This document shows positions 6,849 through 14,228 of a stretch of 22,310 bases of DNA, piece after piece (positions within the stretch are counted from its first letter, which is position 1; each line of letters starts with the position of its first letter). Below the pieces are notes generated by a model that saw only the letters and a program-made list of their open reading frames with translations, searched no databases and was not told the DNA's origin. Location: assembly GCA_035430005.1 (NCBI GenBank), contig DAOMFV010000087.1:1-22310 (forward strand), written 5' to 3'. Source of the stretch: JAEUIE01 sp035430005. Lineage in GTDB: Bacteria > Planctomycetota > Planctomycetia > Gemmatales > HRBIN36. Both the position numbers and the translations under genes were made by a program.

Positions 6849-9800
6849 TTACGGCCGCACAGAGGGCGCTGTCGAAAGTGGTGCAGTCGATTTGATTCTG
6901 GATGAATCCGGACGGGGTGGACTTGGACGTCGGCTCATTGCCTTGGTTGTCAAAGGCTCTGCACTCAGAATGATTACACTGCCATCGTTACCGACAGCCA
7001 GGCATTGCCCGTCGGGGCGGAACGTAAGTTGCCCGCCCTCAGACCGTATTGTAAAGACTTCATCACCGGTAAGTGGGTTCCAGAACCTGATATTACCGTC
7101 AAAGTCTATCGAAACCATTCGTGCGCCGTCTGGAGTGAAGGCAATATGTATTATCAAATCGGCGGTGTGCTCTCGCGTAACTTTCAGAAGCTTTCCGGTA
7201 GCTGCATCCCACAATTGTATTGTCGAGTTCCCCTTGTTTTGACCAGGTACCGGCTCTGAAGAAGTGCTTGTAGCCAGTATCTTCCCGTTCGGACTATAAG
7301 CTATATTGCAAAACACCTGTTGGCGGACTTTTTCATTTGGAAGGGCCGCATCGCTAGCATCCAGAGTATAAACAACATTTCCAGTCCTCAACTCCCATAC
7401 CTTGATAAATGACTTCTGGTCAATGCTATTGAGCGAAGCGCTATGGCGACCATCCGGACTGATCGCCAGGTCCATTACCCCTGTATGTTGACGAAATCGC
7501 ATCTTTTCAGCGCCTGTTTTGGCATCCAGGACCCACACATCTCCTTCCACTCGATCGGGATAGACCTTGCGTAGAGCCGCGGCCAGAGTCTTCCCATCGG
7601 GAGTGTAACTTACCCGATGCACTACCCCGGGCAGAGCACTTTTCTTCCAGATGAGTTTTCCACTGGATGTATCCCAGACTTGAATCTCTCCTTCGTCGTC
7701 TCTCGGCTGCCCTGTCCCTGCCACGAGAAAACGACTATCCGGGCTGAACTCGATGCAGCGAAAATCATCACTCAGTTCTTCTTGAAATAAGACGGTTTTC
7801 TGTACATGGGAAGCCGCATCCCAGATGGTGAGCACTCCCTCTTTGTTCAGTGCTGCAAGCCATTTTCCATCCGGACTGTACGCAATGGGGCCTTGAGCGC
7901 CAGCCAATGTCATGTACTCGGGATGCTTCGAGATATCCCAAACCTTGATGGATTCGCCTCGAGAGACCAATCGATCTCCAGATTCGTCGAAGGCGATTTC
8001 AGTAATGGAATCACCGTGGCCTCGCAGTCTGAACTTTTCCTTGCCTGTCTCCGTATCCCAGAGAAGCACTACCCGATCATATCCTCCCGAAGCTATCAGC
8101 TTGCCGGCAGGATGAAAAGTCACGCACAGGGCTGTGTTTGGATGACCGTGAAAAGTATTCAGAAGGGTACCCTGGTTCACATCAAATATTCTGACCCCAT
8201 GTCCGGCTACCGCCAGCCGTTGACCATCAGGACTAAATGAGATACCTTCAGCCCTGCCCTCGGAGTCAGATTTGGAGTCGAATAACACGCACAATTCCTT
8301 GCCAGTGTCCACCTTGACCACTTTTGTCTTACCACTCCATAATCCGATGGCTAGCAACTGTTCGTCAGGACTAAATGCCAGACTGTAAATGCTATCCTGA
8401 GCATCAAGAGTAAACAGTTCCTTGCCACTTTCGCAGGCCCATAGTTTCACTGAATGATGAGTAGGCACTTTGGCGGAAGGCACGGTCCCTGCAACGTACG
8501 TACTGTTCGCGCTTAAGAGAACATGGCCGATCTTGGAGTTCCCTGCCTGGAGGGTTTTCAGTACCTGATTTGTTTTCGTGTTCAAAACAACTAATCCGTT
8601 TTCGGAAACCCTGACGTACAACTTCCAGTCTCGACTAGCCGTTCCAATCTCAGGAGGAGGATCTTTCAGCGTAAATATCTTCTCTCCCGTGATAACATTT
8701 GTGACAACCAGCATATTGGTCGATTCGTCCAGAGTTTCGCAATAAAGTCCTTTTCCACCGCCCCTGAGTGTGAGCGATTCCGCATGGCATTGGCGTTTCA
8801 GATACCTCCATTCCCATTGTCGCAAGGATTCCGGACACTCTTCAAGCAATTCATTGGCACGTTGTACGTCGTTAGCCTGCCACTCGCTTTGTGCAAAGGC
8901 CACAAGTCGGTAGTAACCAGTTTGCTTTTCACGGTCGAGTGCATGGAGAGTTTCGTTTTTGGCAGTCGTCTCTGCTTGTAATGCATTGGAGATCAACACC
9001 ACGCTCACAGTCAGTCCTGCGAGTAAGAGTATGGCAGCCAACGAGCTGACACCGATTAGCGCTGCAATCGCAGGCCTTCGTTTAGCCCATTTAATGGTCC
9101 GTTCAAAAGTCGTTATGGGCCTTGCCAAGATTGGCTCTCCACGGCACCAACGCGCCAACTCTTCCGCAAGTGCGTCCGTTGAACCATACCGTTGGGTTGC
9201 GTTCTTCTCTAAGCACTTCAGCGTGATCGTCTCCAGGTCACGATCTACCGATTGAACAATGGAACTGGGCCTCGCCGGTTCCTTCTCCAGCACCTCCAGA
9301 ATCGTATCGAGCGGTGAATCAGCTTTGAACGGCGGACGACCGGTCAACAATTCATACAGGATCGCCCCAAGGCTATAGACATCGACAGCAGTGCTTAACC
9401 CCTTCTCGCAACGTGCTTGTTCTGGAGCCATGTAGGCGGGGGTGCCGACGATGGCACCGGTGTTGGTGAGATCGCTGCCGCCTTCGACTTTCTTAGCGAG
9501 GCCGAAGTCGGTGACGTGGGGTTCGCCTTCTGCATCCAAGAGTATGTTGCCAGGTTTCAGGTCACGGTGGAGGATGCCCCGCTGGTGAGCGTGATGGACG
9601 GCTTTTGCCACCTGAGCGACTAACGCTGCGGCCCAACGCTGTTGCTCCTTCGGACTCTCATTTTTTGGCCTATTGTTCTGGGCGGCACTCAGGCTGCTAC
9701 CTTCGATCAACTTCATGCTGAAGTAGTGCTGGCCCTCGTGCTCGCCAACTTCATAGATCGGCACGATGTGGGGATGATCGAGATTCGCGGCTGCTTCCGC

Positions 9801-10208
9801 CTCGGCCTGGAACCGCTGCACATCGCTTGGGTCAGCCAGGTTGCCGGAGAGGATCATCTTGACCGCGACCACTCGATTGAGGCTGACTTGTCGAGCTTTG
9901 AAGACAACCCCCATACCGCCCCGGGCGATTTCGCTCAGCAGTTCATAGTCGCCAAAGTAGCGGATTCGTTGCCCTTGGCCGGCTTCAGTATTACCGCCAA
10001 TCGTCGCGGCTTCCACATCCACCACCGCCCGTGGCCCCAGCACTTCTTCGAGCTTGCCCCGATTGGCAAAGAAGCTATGGATCTGCGCTGCATACTGCGG
10101 ATACTTCTCGGTCCATTGATTCACATCAACAGGCTGATGCTTTGCCTGTTCCTGGGCTTCGATCAGCGAAGCGAGGATTGAATCAAAGCTTGCTGGTTTA
10201 TCGTTCAT
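6849..10208 (-). CDS. Membrane Ser/Thr protein kinase with C-terminal WD40 repeats
   Basis: Hanks-type kinase. An N-terminal conserved helical segment (1-80) precedes the kinase domain (about 87-355): glycine loop ARGGMGVV (95-102), VAVK with Lys117, HRDLKPGN (214-221) with catalytic Asp216, DFG (234-236) and APEQ (261-264). All key residues are present, so it should be active. One membrane helix (about 381-407) is followed by a coiled segment and an extracytoplasmic beta-propeller region with many SPDG/FSPDG WD40 units (about 480-1085). The ATG follows GAAGGTG. It lies downstream of an ECF sigma gene, a pairing frequent in planctomycetes that suggests phosphorylation controls the sigma factor. 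The last 34 codons look wrong: coding character moves to another frame, suggesting a one-base frameshift and a natural end at 6784. It is paralogous to the kinase at 16745-20548. Confidence 0.92.
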   Translation of the reverse strand: MNDKPASFDSILASLIEAQEQAKHQPVDVNQWTEKYPQYAAQIHSFFANRGKLEEVLGPRAVVDVEAATIGGNTEAGQGQRIRYFGDYELLSEIARGGMGVVFKARQVSLNRVVAVKMILSGNLADPSDVQRFQAEAEAAANLDHPHIVPIYEVGEHEGQHYFSMKLIEGSSLSAAQNNRPKNESPKEQQRWAAALVAQVAKAVHHAHQRGILHRDLKPGNILLDAEGEPHVTDFGLAKKVEGGSDLTNTGAIVGTPAYMAPEQARCEKGLSTAVDVYSLGAILYELLTGRPPFKADSPLDTILEVLEKEPARPSSIVQSVDRDLETITLKCLEKNATQRYGSTDALAEELARWCRGEPILARPITTFERTIKWAKRRPAIAALIGVSSLAAILLLAGLTVSVVLISNALQAETTAKNETLHALDREKQTGYYRLVAFAQSEWQANDVQRANELLEECPESLRQWEWRYLKRQCHAESLTLRGGGKGLYCETLDESTNMLVVTNVITGEKIFTLKDPPPEIGTASRDWKLYVRVSENGLVVLNTKTNQVLKTLQAGNSKIGHVLLSANSTYVAGTVPSAKVPTHHSVKLWACESGKELFTLDAQDSIYSLAFSPDEQLLAIGLWSGKTKVVKVDTGKELCVLFDSKSDSEGRAEGISFSPDGQRLAVAGHGVRIFDVNQGTLLNTFHGHPNTALCVTFHPAGKLIASGGYDRVVLLWDTETGKEKFRLRGHGDSITEIAFDESGDRLVSRGESIKVWDISKHPEYMTLAGAQGPIAYSPDGKWLAALNKEGVLTIWDAASHVQKTVLFQEELSDDFRCIEFSPDSRFLVAGTGQPRDDEGEIQVWDTSSGKLIWKKSALPGVVHRVSYTPDGKTLAAALRKVYPDRVEGDVWVLDAKTGAEKMRFRQHTGVMDLAISPDGRHSASLNSIDQKSFIKVWELRTGNVVYTLDASDAALPNEKVRQQVFCNIAYSPNGKILATSTSSEPVPGQNKGNSTIQLWDAATGKLLKVTREHTADLIIHIAFTPDGARMVSIDFDGNIRFWNPLTGDEVFTIRSEGGQLTFRPDGQCLAVGNDGSVIILSAEPLTTKAMSRRPSPPRPDSSRIKSTAPLSTAPSVRP

Positions 10209-10271
10209 GCTTCACCTTCGGTATGGGAGGAGATGCCCCACCCTAAGAAATCCCTCAGAAATCATTAGGTA

Positions 10272-10329
10272 GCACAGACATTCCTGTCTGTGCCTGCCAG
10301 ACAGGAATGTCTGGCAGGAATGTCTGGCC
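10272..10329. repeat. Paired mutually complementary hairpins between the sigma factor and kinase genes
   Basis: GCACAGACA/TGTCTGTGC (10272-10293, loop TTCC) and TGCCAGACA/TGTCTGGCA (10295-10316, loop GGAA) are perfect 9-bp hairpins. A 16-base core of each (CAGACATTCCTGTCTG) is the exact reverse complement of the other, so the two can also pair with each other. The second loop and arm are repeated directly: GGAATGTCTGGC at 10304 and 10317. It lies in the 179-bp gap between the ECF gene and kinase 1. Confidence 0.75.
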
Positions 10330-10387
10330 CACCATCCAAATACTTGCGCAAAAGTACTTAAGTTATGGACGGTCGAGTGGGTTGGTA

Positions 10388-10945
10388 TCACAAGGATTTA
10401 CCCCCTCCTTGGAAAGGAGGAGAGGCGACGATGGAGCGCAGTTGCTGCATGGCCCGGTAGAGTAACGCAGCTACCGCACTTTTGGATCGTTTCATCTCCA
10501 GGGCGATTTCAGCGAGGGGGATACCACGCAGGTGATGCATCTCGACCGCTTGCCGCTGTTCGTCTGGTAGTGTGAGCAAGGCATCAGCCATGCGGGCCAG
10601 GTCTTCGTTCTGAATGGCTTTCATGCTGGGAGAAGAGGGCTGGGCGGCGAGCATGCCAGCAAGGTTCGTCGACGACTGTTCCATCGACCGTTCCAAATCG
10701 ACATTGCGGGCAGCAGCCATCCATTTGCGGGCTTCATCGGTAAGATTGTGGATGAGGATACGGCGTATCCAGGCGGCCTGTTCCTGGGTGCCTTTGTCGG
10801 CAACTATCTCCCAGTCTTGATGAGCTTCCAACAGCGTCTGCTGAACGATCCCCGAAAGATCAACTTTGGCCCGCAGACGGGCATCGAGCCCTTGCTTGGC
10901 GAGCAGGAAGAGGTAGGAACGGTAGCGTTCGGCGGGGATGGTCAT
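10388..10945 (-). CDS. ECF-type RNA polymerase sigma factor, kinase-linked planctomycete type
   Basis: A 185-residue sigma-70 family protein with regions 2 and 4 only. Region 2 contains DLSGIVQQTLLEAHQDW (29-45) and the AWIRRILIHNLTDEARKW helix (58-75), which bind core polymerase and the -10 element. Region 4 (about 118-172) has LPDEQRQAVEMHHLRG and the helix-turn-helix IPLAEIALEMKRSKSAV for -35 recognition. The sequence style matches the ECF groups that stand beside Ser/Thr kinases in planctomycetes, and the kinase follows 179 bp downstream. It has no adjacent anti-sigma gene on its own strand, consistent with control by the kinase. The ribosome site is weak. The last residues (PPFQGGGKSL) are encoded by a palindromic CCCCCTCC...GGAGGAG repeat, which seems to have moved into or formed the gene's 3' end. 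Confidence 0.9.
   Translation of the reverse strand: MTIPAERYRSYLFLLAKQGLDARLRAKVDLSGIVQQTLLEAHQDWEIVADKGTQEQAAWIRRILIHNLTDEARKWMAAARNVDLERSMEQSSTNLAGMLAAQPSSPSMKAIQNEDLARMADALLTLPDEQRQAVEMHHLRGIPLAEIALEMKRSKSAVAALLYRAMQQLRSIVASPPFQGGGKSL
10401..10424. repeat. Short palindromic repeat overlapping the 3' end of the sigma factor gene
   Basis: CCTCCTT-GG-AAAGGAGG forms a hairpin. The same pattern, longer, occurs at 22232-22266 after miaB (TACCCCCTCC...CTTGGAAAG...GGAG). Here it encodes the Gly/Pro tail of the ECF protein rather than lying between genes. Confidence 0.6.
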
Positions 10946-11241
10946 TCGGGAGTACCCGGAAGAGTCAGGAGCTAGAAGCTAGGAGCTAGAATTATTCATG
11001 AGGAGCTATGCTTCTTGTATCGTGGAGAAAAGCTAACTCTATGGCAGTAAGCGTACCGGCGAGGCAGGGATGACGCGAGAATATTCTACATTTCGGCCCC
11101 ATGCTGGTGATTCTTCCTTACGACGGGGCGCAAGGACAACTAACCAGCCCCTATTGACGTTCTCATCATGTCCCTGAACAATGTTTCTATCCTCTATTTT
11201 GTTGCAAACCCTCCCCAGCCTTGTGGCGTAGTATCTTTAGG
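10946..11241. other. Intergenic region between the two divergent sigma factor genes
   Basis: About 300 bases that must hold both divergent promoters; I cannot assign -35/-10 boxes with confidence. It contains a direct repeat GGAGCTAGAA at 10968 and 10982 (14-base period), and at 11041-11085 a motif shared with the region upstream of the second kinase. No coding frame of its own is seen. Confidence 0.5.
10968..10991. repeat. Short tandem repeat GGAGCTAGAA
   Basis: Two copies of GGAGCTAGAA separated by GCTA, just upstream of the ECF sigma start on the minus strand. It is composed entirely of AGCTAG-like units that are self-complementary. Confidence 0.5.
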
Positions 11242-11883
11242 ATGGAAGGCATCAGACTCGTGAGACAGCCTCGTCCTGAACTCGAATTGATGTCGGGCGA
11301 AAGCGATGAAGCGCTCCTGGCCCGGTTTGTAGCCGGCGATGCCGCTGCTTATGGCGATCTGCTCCGGCGTTTTCAACGGGAGATCTATGCGTATCTGCGT
11401 CGCTACCTGGGTCAGGATGCCCTGGCGGATGATGTGTTCCAGAACACGTTCCTTCAGGTCTATCAGAAAGCCGGGCAGTTCGACCGCAGTCGTAAAGTTC
11501 GCCCTTGGCTGTATGCGATTGCCACGCACCAGGCCATTGATATGCTCCGCCGGGTAAACCGACGGTCAGCGGTCAGCCTGGAGCAGATAGCTTCGAGTGA
11601 GGATAGCGAGAATCAGAACTGGTCTGATATGCTTTCCTCCGATGAACCGGAACCCTCGACGGGTTTGGAACTCGCCGAGCAGAAAGAACGAATCAAGGAA
11701 GCACTGGAGACGTTGCCGGAGCACTTGCGGATGACAGTGATCCTGGCTTACTACCAGGGTCTGAAGTATAAGGACATCGCCGACATGATGGAGATTCCTG
11801 TCGGCACCGTGAAATCGAGACTGCATGCGGCAATGAGCAAGCTGCATGAGGTGCTATTGGTAACGGAGCCGACAGCCTCCTAA
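11242..11883 (+). CDS. ECF-type RNA polymerase sigma factor, RpoE-like
   Basis: A sigma-70 family member of 213 residues from the ATG used here. Region 2 covers YGDLLRRFQREIYAYLRRYL, then ALADDVFQNTFLQVYQ and RPWLYAIATHQAIDMLRR (about 34-110). After an acidic linker, region 4 (about 155-205) has LPEHLRMTVILAYYQGLKYKD and the DNA-binding helix EIPVGTVKSRLHAAM. This arrangement is standard for ECF factors recruited to core polymerase under envelope or stress signals. The frame is open to a TTG at 11221, and a further ATG lies at 11290; none has a clear ribosome site, so the start is uncertain by up to 16 residues. The next gene, 62 bp downstream, encodes a membrane protein with an anti-sigma-like N-terminus and is the obvious regulator. 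Confidence 0.9.
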   Translation: MEGIRLVRQPRPELELMSGESDEALLARFVAGDAAAYGDLLRRFQREIYAYLRRYLGQDALADDVFQNTFLQVYQKAGQFDRSRKVRPWLYAIATHQAIDMLRRVNRRSAVSLEQIASSEDSENQNWSDMLSSDEPEPSTGLELAEQKERIKEALETLPEHLRMTVILAYYQGLKYKDIADMMEIPVGTVKSRLHAAMSKLHEVLLVTEPTAS

Positions 11884-11945
11884 GCCAACGGCTCGGCGCG
11901 ACCCTCACCCTTCCCTTACCATGTTAGACTCGCAGGATGGGAACC

Positions 11946-13022
11946 ATGAAACCTGATCTTCTTGGCTATGTACTGCAGATGCTGGAACCCGAGGAAGAGC
12001 GGGCGGTAGAAGAGTATCTCGAAGCGACACCGAAAGCCCGCCGGGAAGTGATGCGAATGCATCCGCTGCTTAAGGCAATGCAGGATGAGGCTATCGAACC
12101 CTCCAAGGATCTGGTCTACAAGACATTGCGTGCTGTTGCTCGCCAGAGCAGTGCAGCAACCATGCCATCACTTCAAGGGCCAGTGGTAACCCCGGCCAAG
12201 GCCGCCGCCACACCTCCGGTTGGTAGCTCTGCCAAGCTGCCCAAGCTGGAACCGTGGGCCATCAAAGAATACGAAGCAGCCCCAAACACATGGCGTCGAG
12301 CTGATGCTTGGGCACTTATCGCTGTAGTCATGCTCATTCTGCTGGCCATTCCTCCGGTGCTTCAGTTTGTCCGTGATCGAGCCGGGCAGATGGAATGCCG
12401 TGAGAACATGAGGCAACTTTATCTCCCGTTCAGTGAATACATGAGTACTCATGGTGGAGCTATCCCTGCTTTGTCTACTTCAGGCCCTGGTGCACATGCC
12501 GGTACCTATGCCACTTTGTTGAAAGAGGGGGGCTACTGGGGTGATCGCCTGCGGCTGGGATGCCCGCCCGGCAGCCCGACGGTGCCTCAATCTATGGCGG
12601 AAGTGGCGACGCATCAGGATGATGAAATACCTTACTGGAAAAAGTTTGCCGGCAGCTATGCTTATAACCTGGGCTATATCAAAGAGAACAATGGACAGCC
12701 TCAAATCATGCAGGTAAAGCGTGGCGATGGCGACTGCATTCCGATCCTTGCTGACCGCCCTGCTCGCTTCGGTGAAGTGTCTGACTGGGCGACAGCGAAC
12801 AGCCCCAATCATGGCGGCCAGGGGCAGAACATCCTCTGTCTGGGCGGTAATGTCTACTTCCAGAAGAACCGATGCGCCATGCAAGGGGGCGATCAGGACA
12901 TCTACCGGAATGCCCTGGGTCTGCCTCACGCCGGCAAGACGATCTCCGACTATGTACTGGGAGCTTCTGAAGCGACAGCCATGCCAAACCAGCTCATGAA
13001 GCCGACGAATCCGAATGATTGA
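11946..13022 (+). CDS. Membrane anti-sigma-like protein with a C-terminal pseudopilin (DUF1559-like) domain
   Basis: Likely partner of the upstream ECF factor. Residues 1-50 (LLGYVLQMLEPEEERAVEEY and on) resemble the helical cytoplasmic anti-sigma domain but lack the His/Cys zinc ligands of ZAS proteins. A Pro/Ala-rich linker leads to one membrane helix (about 128-146). The outer part starts with MECRENMRQLYLPFSEYMS (about 154-172), like the segment after the pilin helix in DUF1559 proteins, and ends with SPNHGGQGQNILCLGGNVYF (about 282-301), which matches the H-x-G-G...N-x-L-x-x-D/G-G-x-V-x-F signature of that family. The fusion would couple an outside signal to sigma release; this is inference. 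An ATG three codons upstream (11937) directly abuts AGG, whereas the ATG at 11946 has AGGATGGG at good spacing, so the latter is chosen. Confidence 0.8.
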   Translation: MKPDLLGYVLQMLEPEEERAVEEYLEATPKARREVMRMHPLLKAMQDEAIEPSKDLVYKTLRAVARQSSAATMPSLQGPVVTPAKAAATPPVGSSAKLPKLEPWAIKEYEAAPNTWRRADAWALIAVVMLILLAIPPVLQFVRDRAGQMECRENMRQLYLPFSEYMSTHGGAIPALSTSGPGAHAGTYATLLKEGGYWGDRLRLGCPPGSPTVPQSMAEVATHQDDEIPYWKKFAGSYAYNLGYIKENNGQPQIMQVKRGDGDCIPILADRPARFGEVSDWATANSPNHGGQGQNILCLGGNVYFQKNRCAMQGGDQDIYRNALGLPHAGKTISDYVLGASEATAMPNQLMKPTNPND

Positions 13023-13023
13023 G

Positions 13024-13066
13024 CCCCTCACCCCCAGCCCCTCTCCCGATGTACAGGAGAGGGGAG
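13024..13066. repeat. Interspersed GC-rich palindromic repeat, copy C
   Basis: A diverged copy of the elements at 18-58 and 3098-3138, with CCCCTCTCCC and GGAGAGGGGAG arms around GATGTACA. It begins two bases after the anti-sigma-like gene's stop, and its right arm provides the only purine-rich stretch before the rdgB-like start at 13078. Confidence 0.75.
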
Positions 13067-13077
13067 AATACACGCCT

Positions 13078-13698
13078 ATGCCCCGCCTGATTCTTGGCAC
13101 CCGTAACAAGAAGAAGATCAAAGAGATCACTCCCCTCCTGGCTGATCTGGCCATTGAGTTGATCGATGTGGGCCAACTGCACGATGTACCTGAGATTGCT
13201 GAAGAAGGACGTACCTTCCTGGCGAACGCTTCTGCCAAAGCTCAAGGTGTAGCACGCGCTGCCAACTGTTGGACTCTTGCCGAAGACAGCGGGTTAGTGG
13301 TCCCAGCCCTGCATGGTGAACCAGGCGTCGATTCGGCTCTCTATGCCGGTACGCATGGCGATGATGCCGCCAACAATGCCAAGCTGCTGGTGAAGATAGC
13401 GACAATCCCCGAAGCGAATCGTAGCGCTTACTACGTTTGCGTAGCGGTGTTATGCAACCCTGAAGGGGAGATCAAAGCTGTCACCGAAGGTCGATGTCAT
13501 GGCCGCATCGTTAGCCATGCCGAGGGCAATAGCGGTTTCGGGTATGATCCGCTGTTCCTCATTCCGGAGTATCATCGCACCTTCGGCGAACTGGCACCGA
13601 TAGTCAAGGCTGCCCTCAGTCATCGAGCGAAGGCGATTACGAACCTGAGGCCGGCGATTGTGGAGTTTGTGTTGAGGCAAGCGAATGCCAGCGATTAG
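13078..13698 (+). CDS. RdgB/HAM1-family dITP/XTP pyrophosphatase
   Basis: Hydrolyses non-canonical purine nucleoside triphosphates (dITP, ITP, XTP) to monophosphate and pyrophosphate, keeping them out of DNA and RNA. The 206 residues match the family's usual length. Motifs in order: LGTRNKKKIKEI (6-17) for triphosphate binding, EEGRTFLANASAKAQ (42-56), the catalytic EDSGLVVPALHG (69-80) with Asp70 as the metal-binding or general-base residue, GNSGFGYDPLF with a downstream TFGEL, and LSHRAKA near the C-terminus. The usual SARYAG is SALYAG, a loss of an Arg that is normally well conserved. The frame is open to 13015, but those codons lie inside the repeat, so the ATG at 13078 is preferred. It ends in a 62-bp convergent overlap with the broken nucleotidyltransferase gene. 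Confidence 0.92.
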   Translation: MPRLILGTRNKKKIKEITPLLADLAIELIDVGQLHDVPEIAEEGRTFLANASAKAQGVARAANCWTLAEDSGLVVPALHGEPGVDSALYAGTHGDDAANNAKLLVKIATIPEANRSAYYVCVAVLCNPEGEIKAVTEGRCHGRIVSHAEGNSGFGYDPLFLIPEYHRTFGELAPIVKAALSHRAKAITNLRPAIVEFVLRQANASD

Positions 13699-14228
13699 CG
13701 GTGCCCAGACGGGTTGACCAGTCAATAATGTAAGCAATATCGAGTCGTTCTTTTCTCAATTGTATCAGCATCCGGATATCTTCCTGGTCTTTATCTCTTG
13801 GCGAGAAGAGTTTCAGCAGGATGATGTCTTCTGGAGACGATACACATATAGATTGATCCCGCAGCGTTCCTTTCCGACGACGTTGCATGATGGATAAGGA
13901 CCATGCAGCATCTACAACAAGCAGGTCGATGATGACCACTTCTGTGCCTGCTGCCGACATCAGACCACGGACGATCTTCATGTGGGGGCATCGTCATTTC
14001 GTCAGGCTGCATGATGAAGAGTGTGTTGTCTTCTGACTTTAGCTGATCATAGCTCTGTTGAGAAAGGGCAATGATAATATCAACATCAATCGTGCTGCGA
14101 GGAAAGCCCCAGAAAGCCAGAGCAAGTCCTCCTGTTAAGGCACGCAGAATTCCCAACTGATCCAGATGCTTGCCTACCTGGATTGCTTTTGCAGTTAGAT
14201 CAGCGCTGGGCTGCATCGGACGGTCCAT
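13637..14228 (-). pseudogene. AbiEii-like nucleotidyltransferase, interrupted by a frameshift
   Basis: Two adjoining frames make one protein. The first holds the nucleotidyltransferase core LTGGLALAFWGFPRSTIDVD (the GG...T-D-V-D pattern of the Pol-beta-like fold). The second continues with TEVVIIDLLVV (third acidic residue) and SPEDIILLKLFSPRDKDQED, the C-terminal signature of AbiEii/DUF6036-type proteins. The switch falls at a run of five Cs (about 13983-13987). Removing one C joins them into a 196-residue protein of normal family length. Such proteins are often the toxin or NTP-transferring partner of a small upstream gene, here at 14200-14415, whose end overlaps this start by about 29 bases. 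The break may be a sequencing error, a true mutation or a slippage switch. The C-terminus overlaps the rdgB-like gene by 62 bp. Confidence 0.75.

Noticed and set aside
13015..13077. 21-residue N-terminal extension of the rdgB-like protein
   Set aside because: It overlaps the preceding stop and repeat copy C; the family starts at MPRLILGTRN.
12480..13238. 252-codon minus-strand open frame opposite the anti-sigma-like and rdgB-like genes
   Set aside because: Crosses two well-supported genes and a repeat in antisense; no domain seen.
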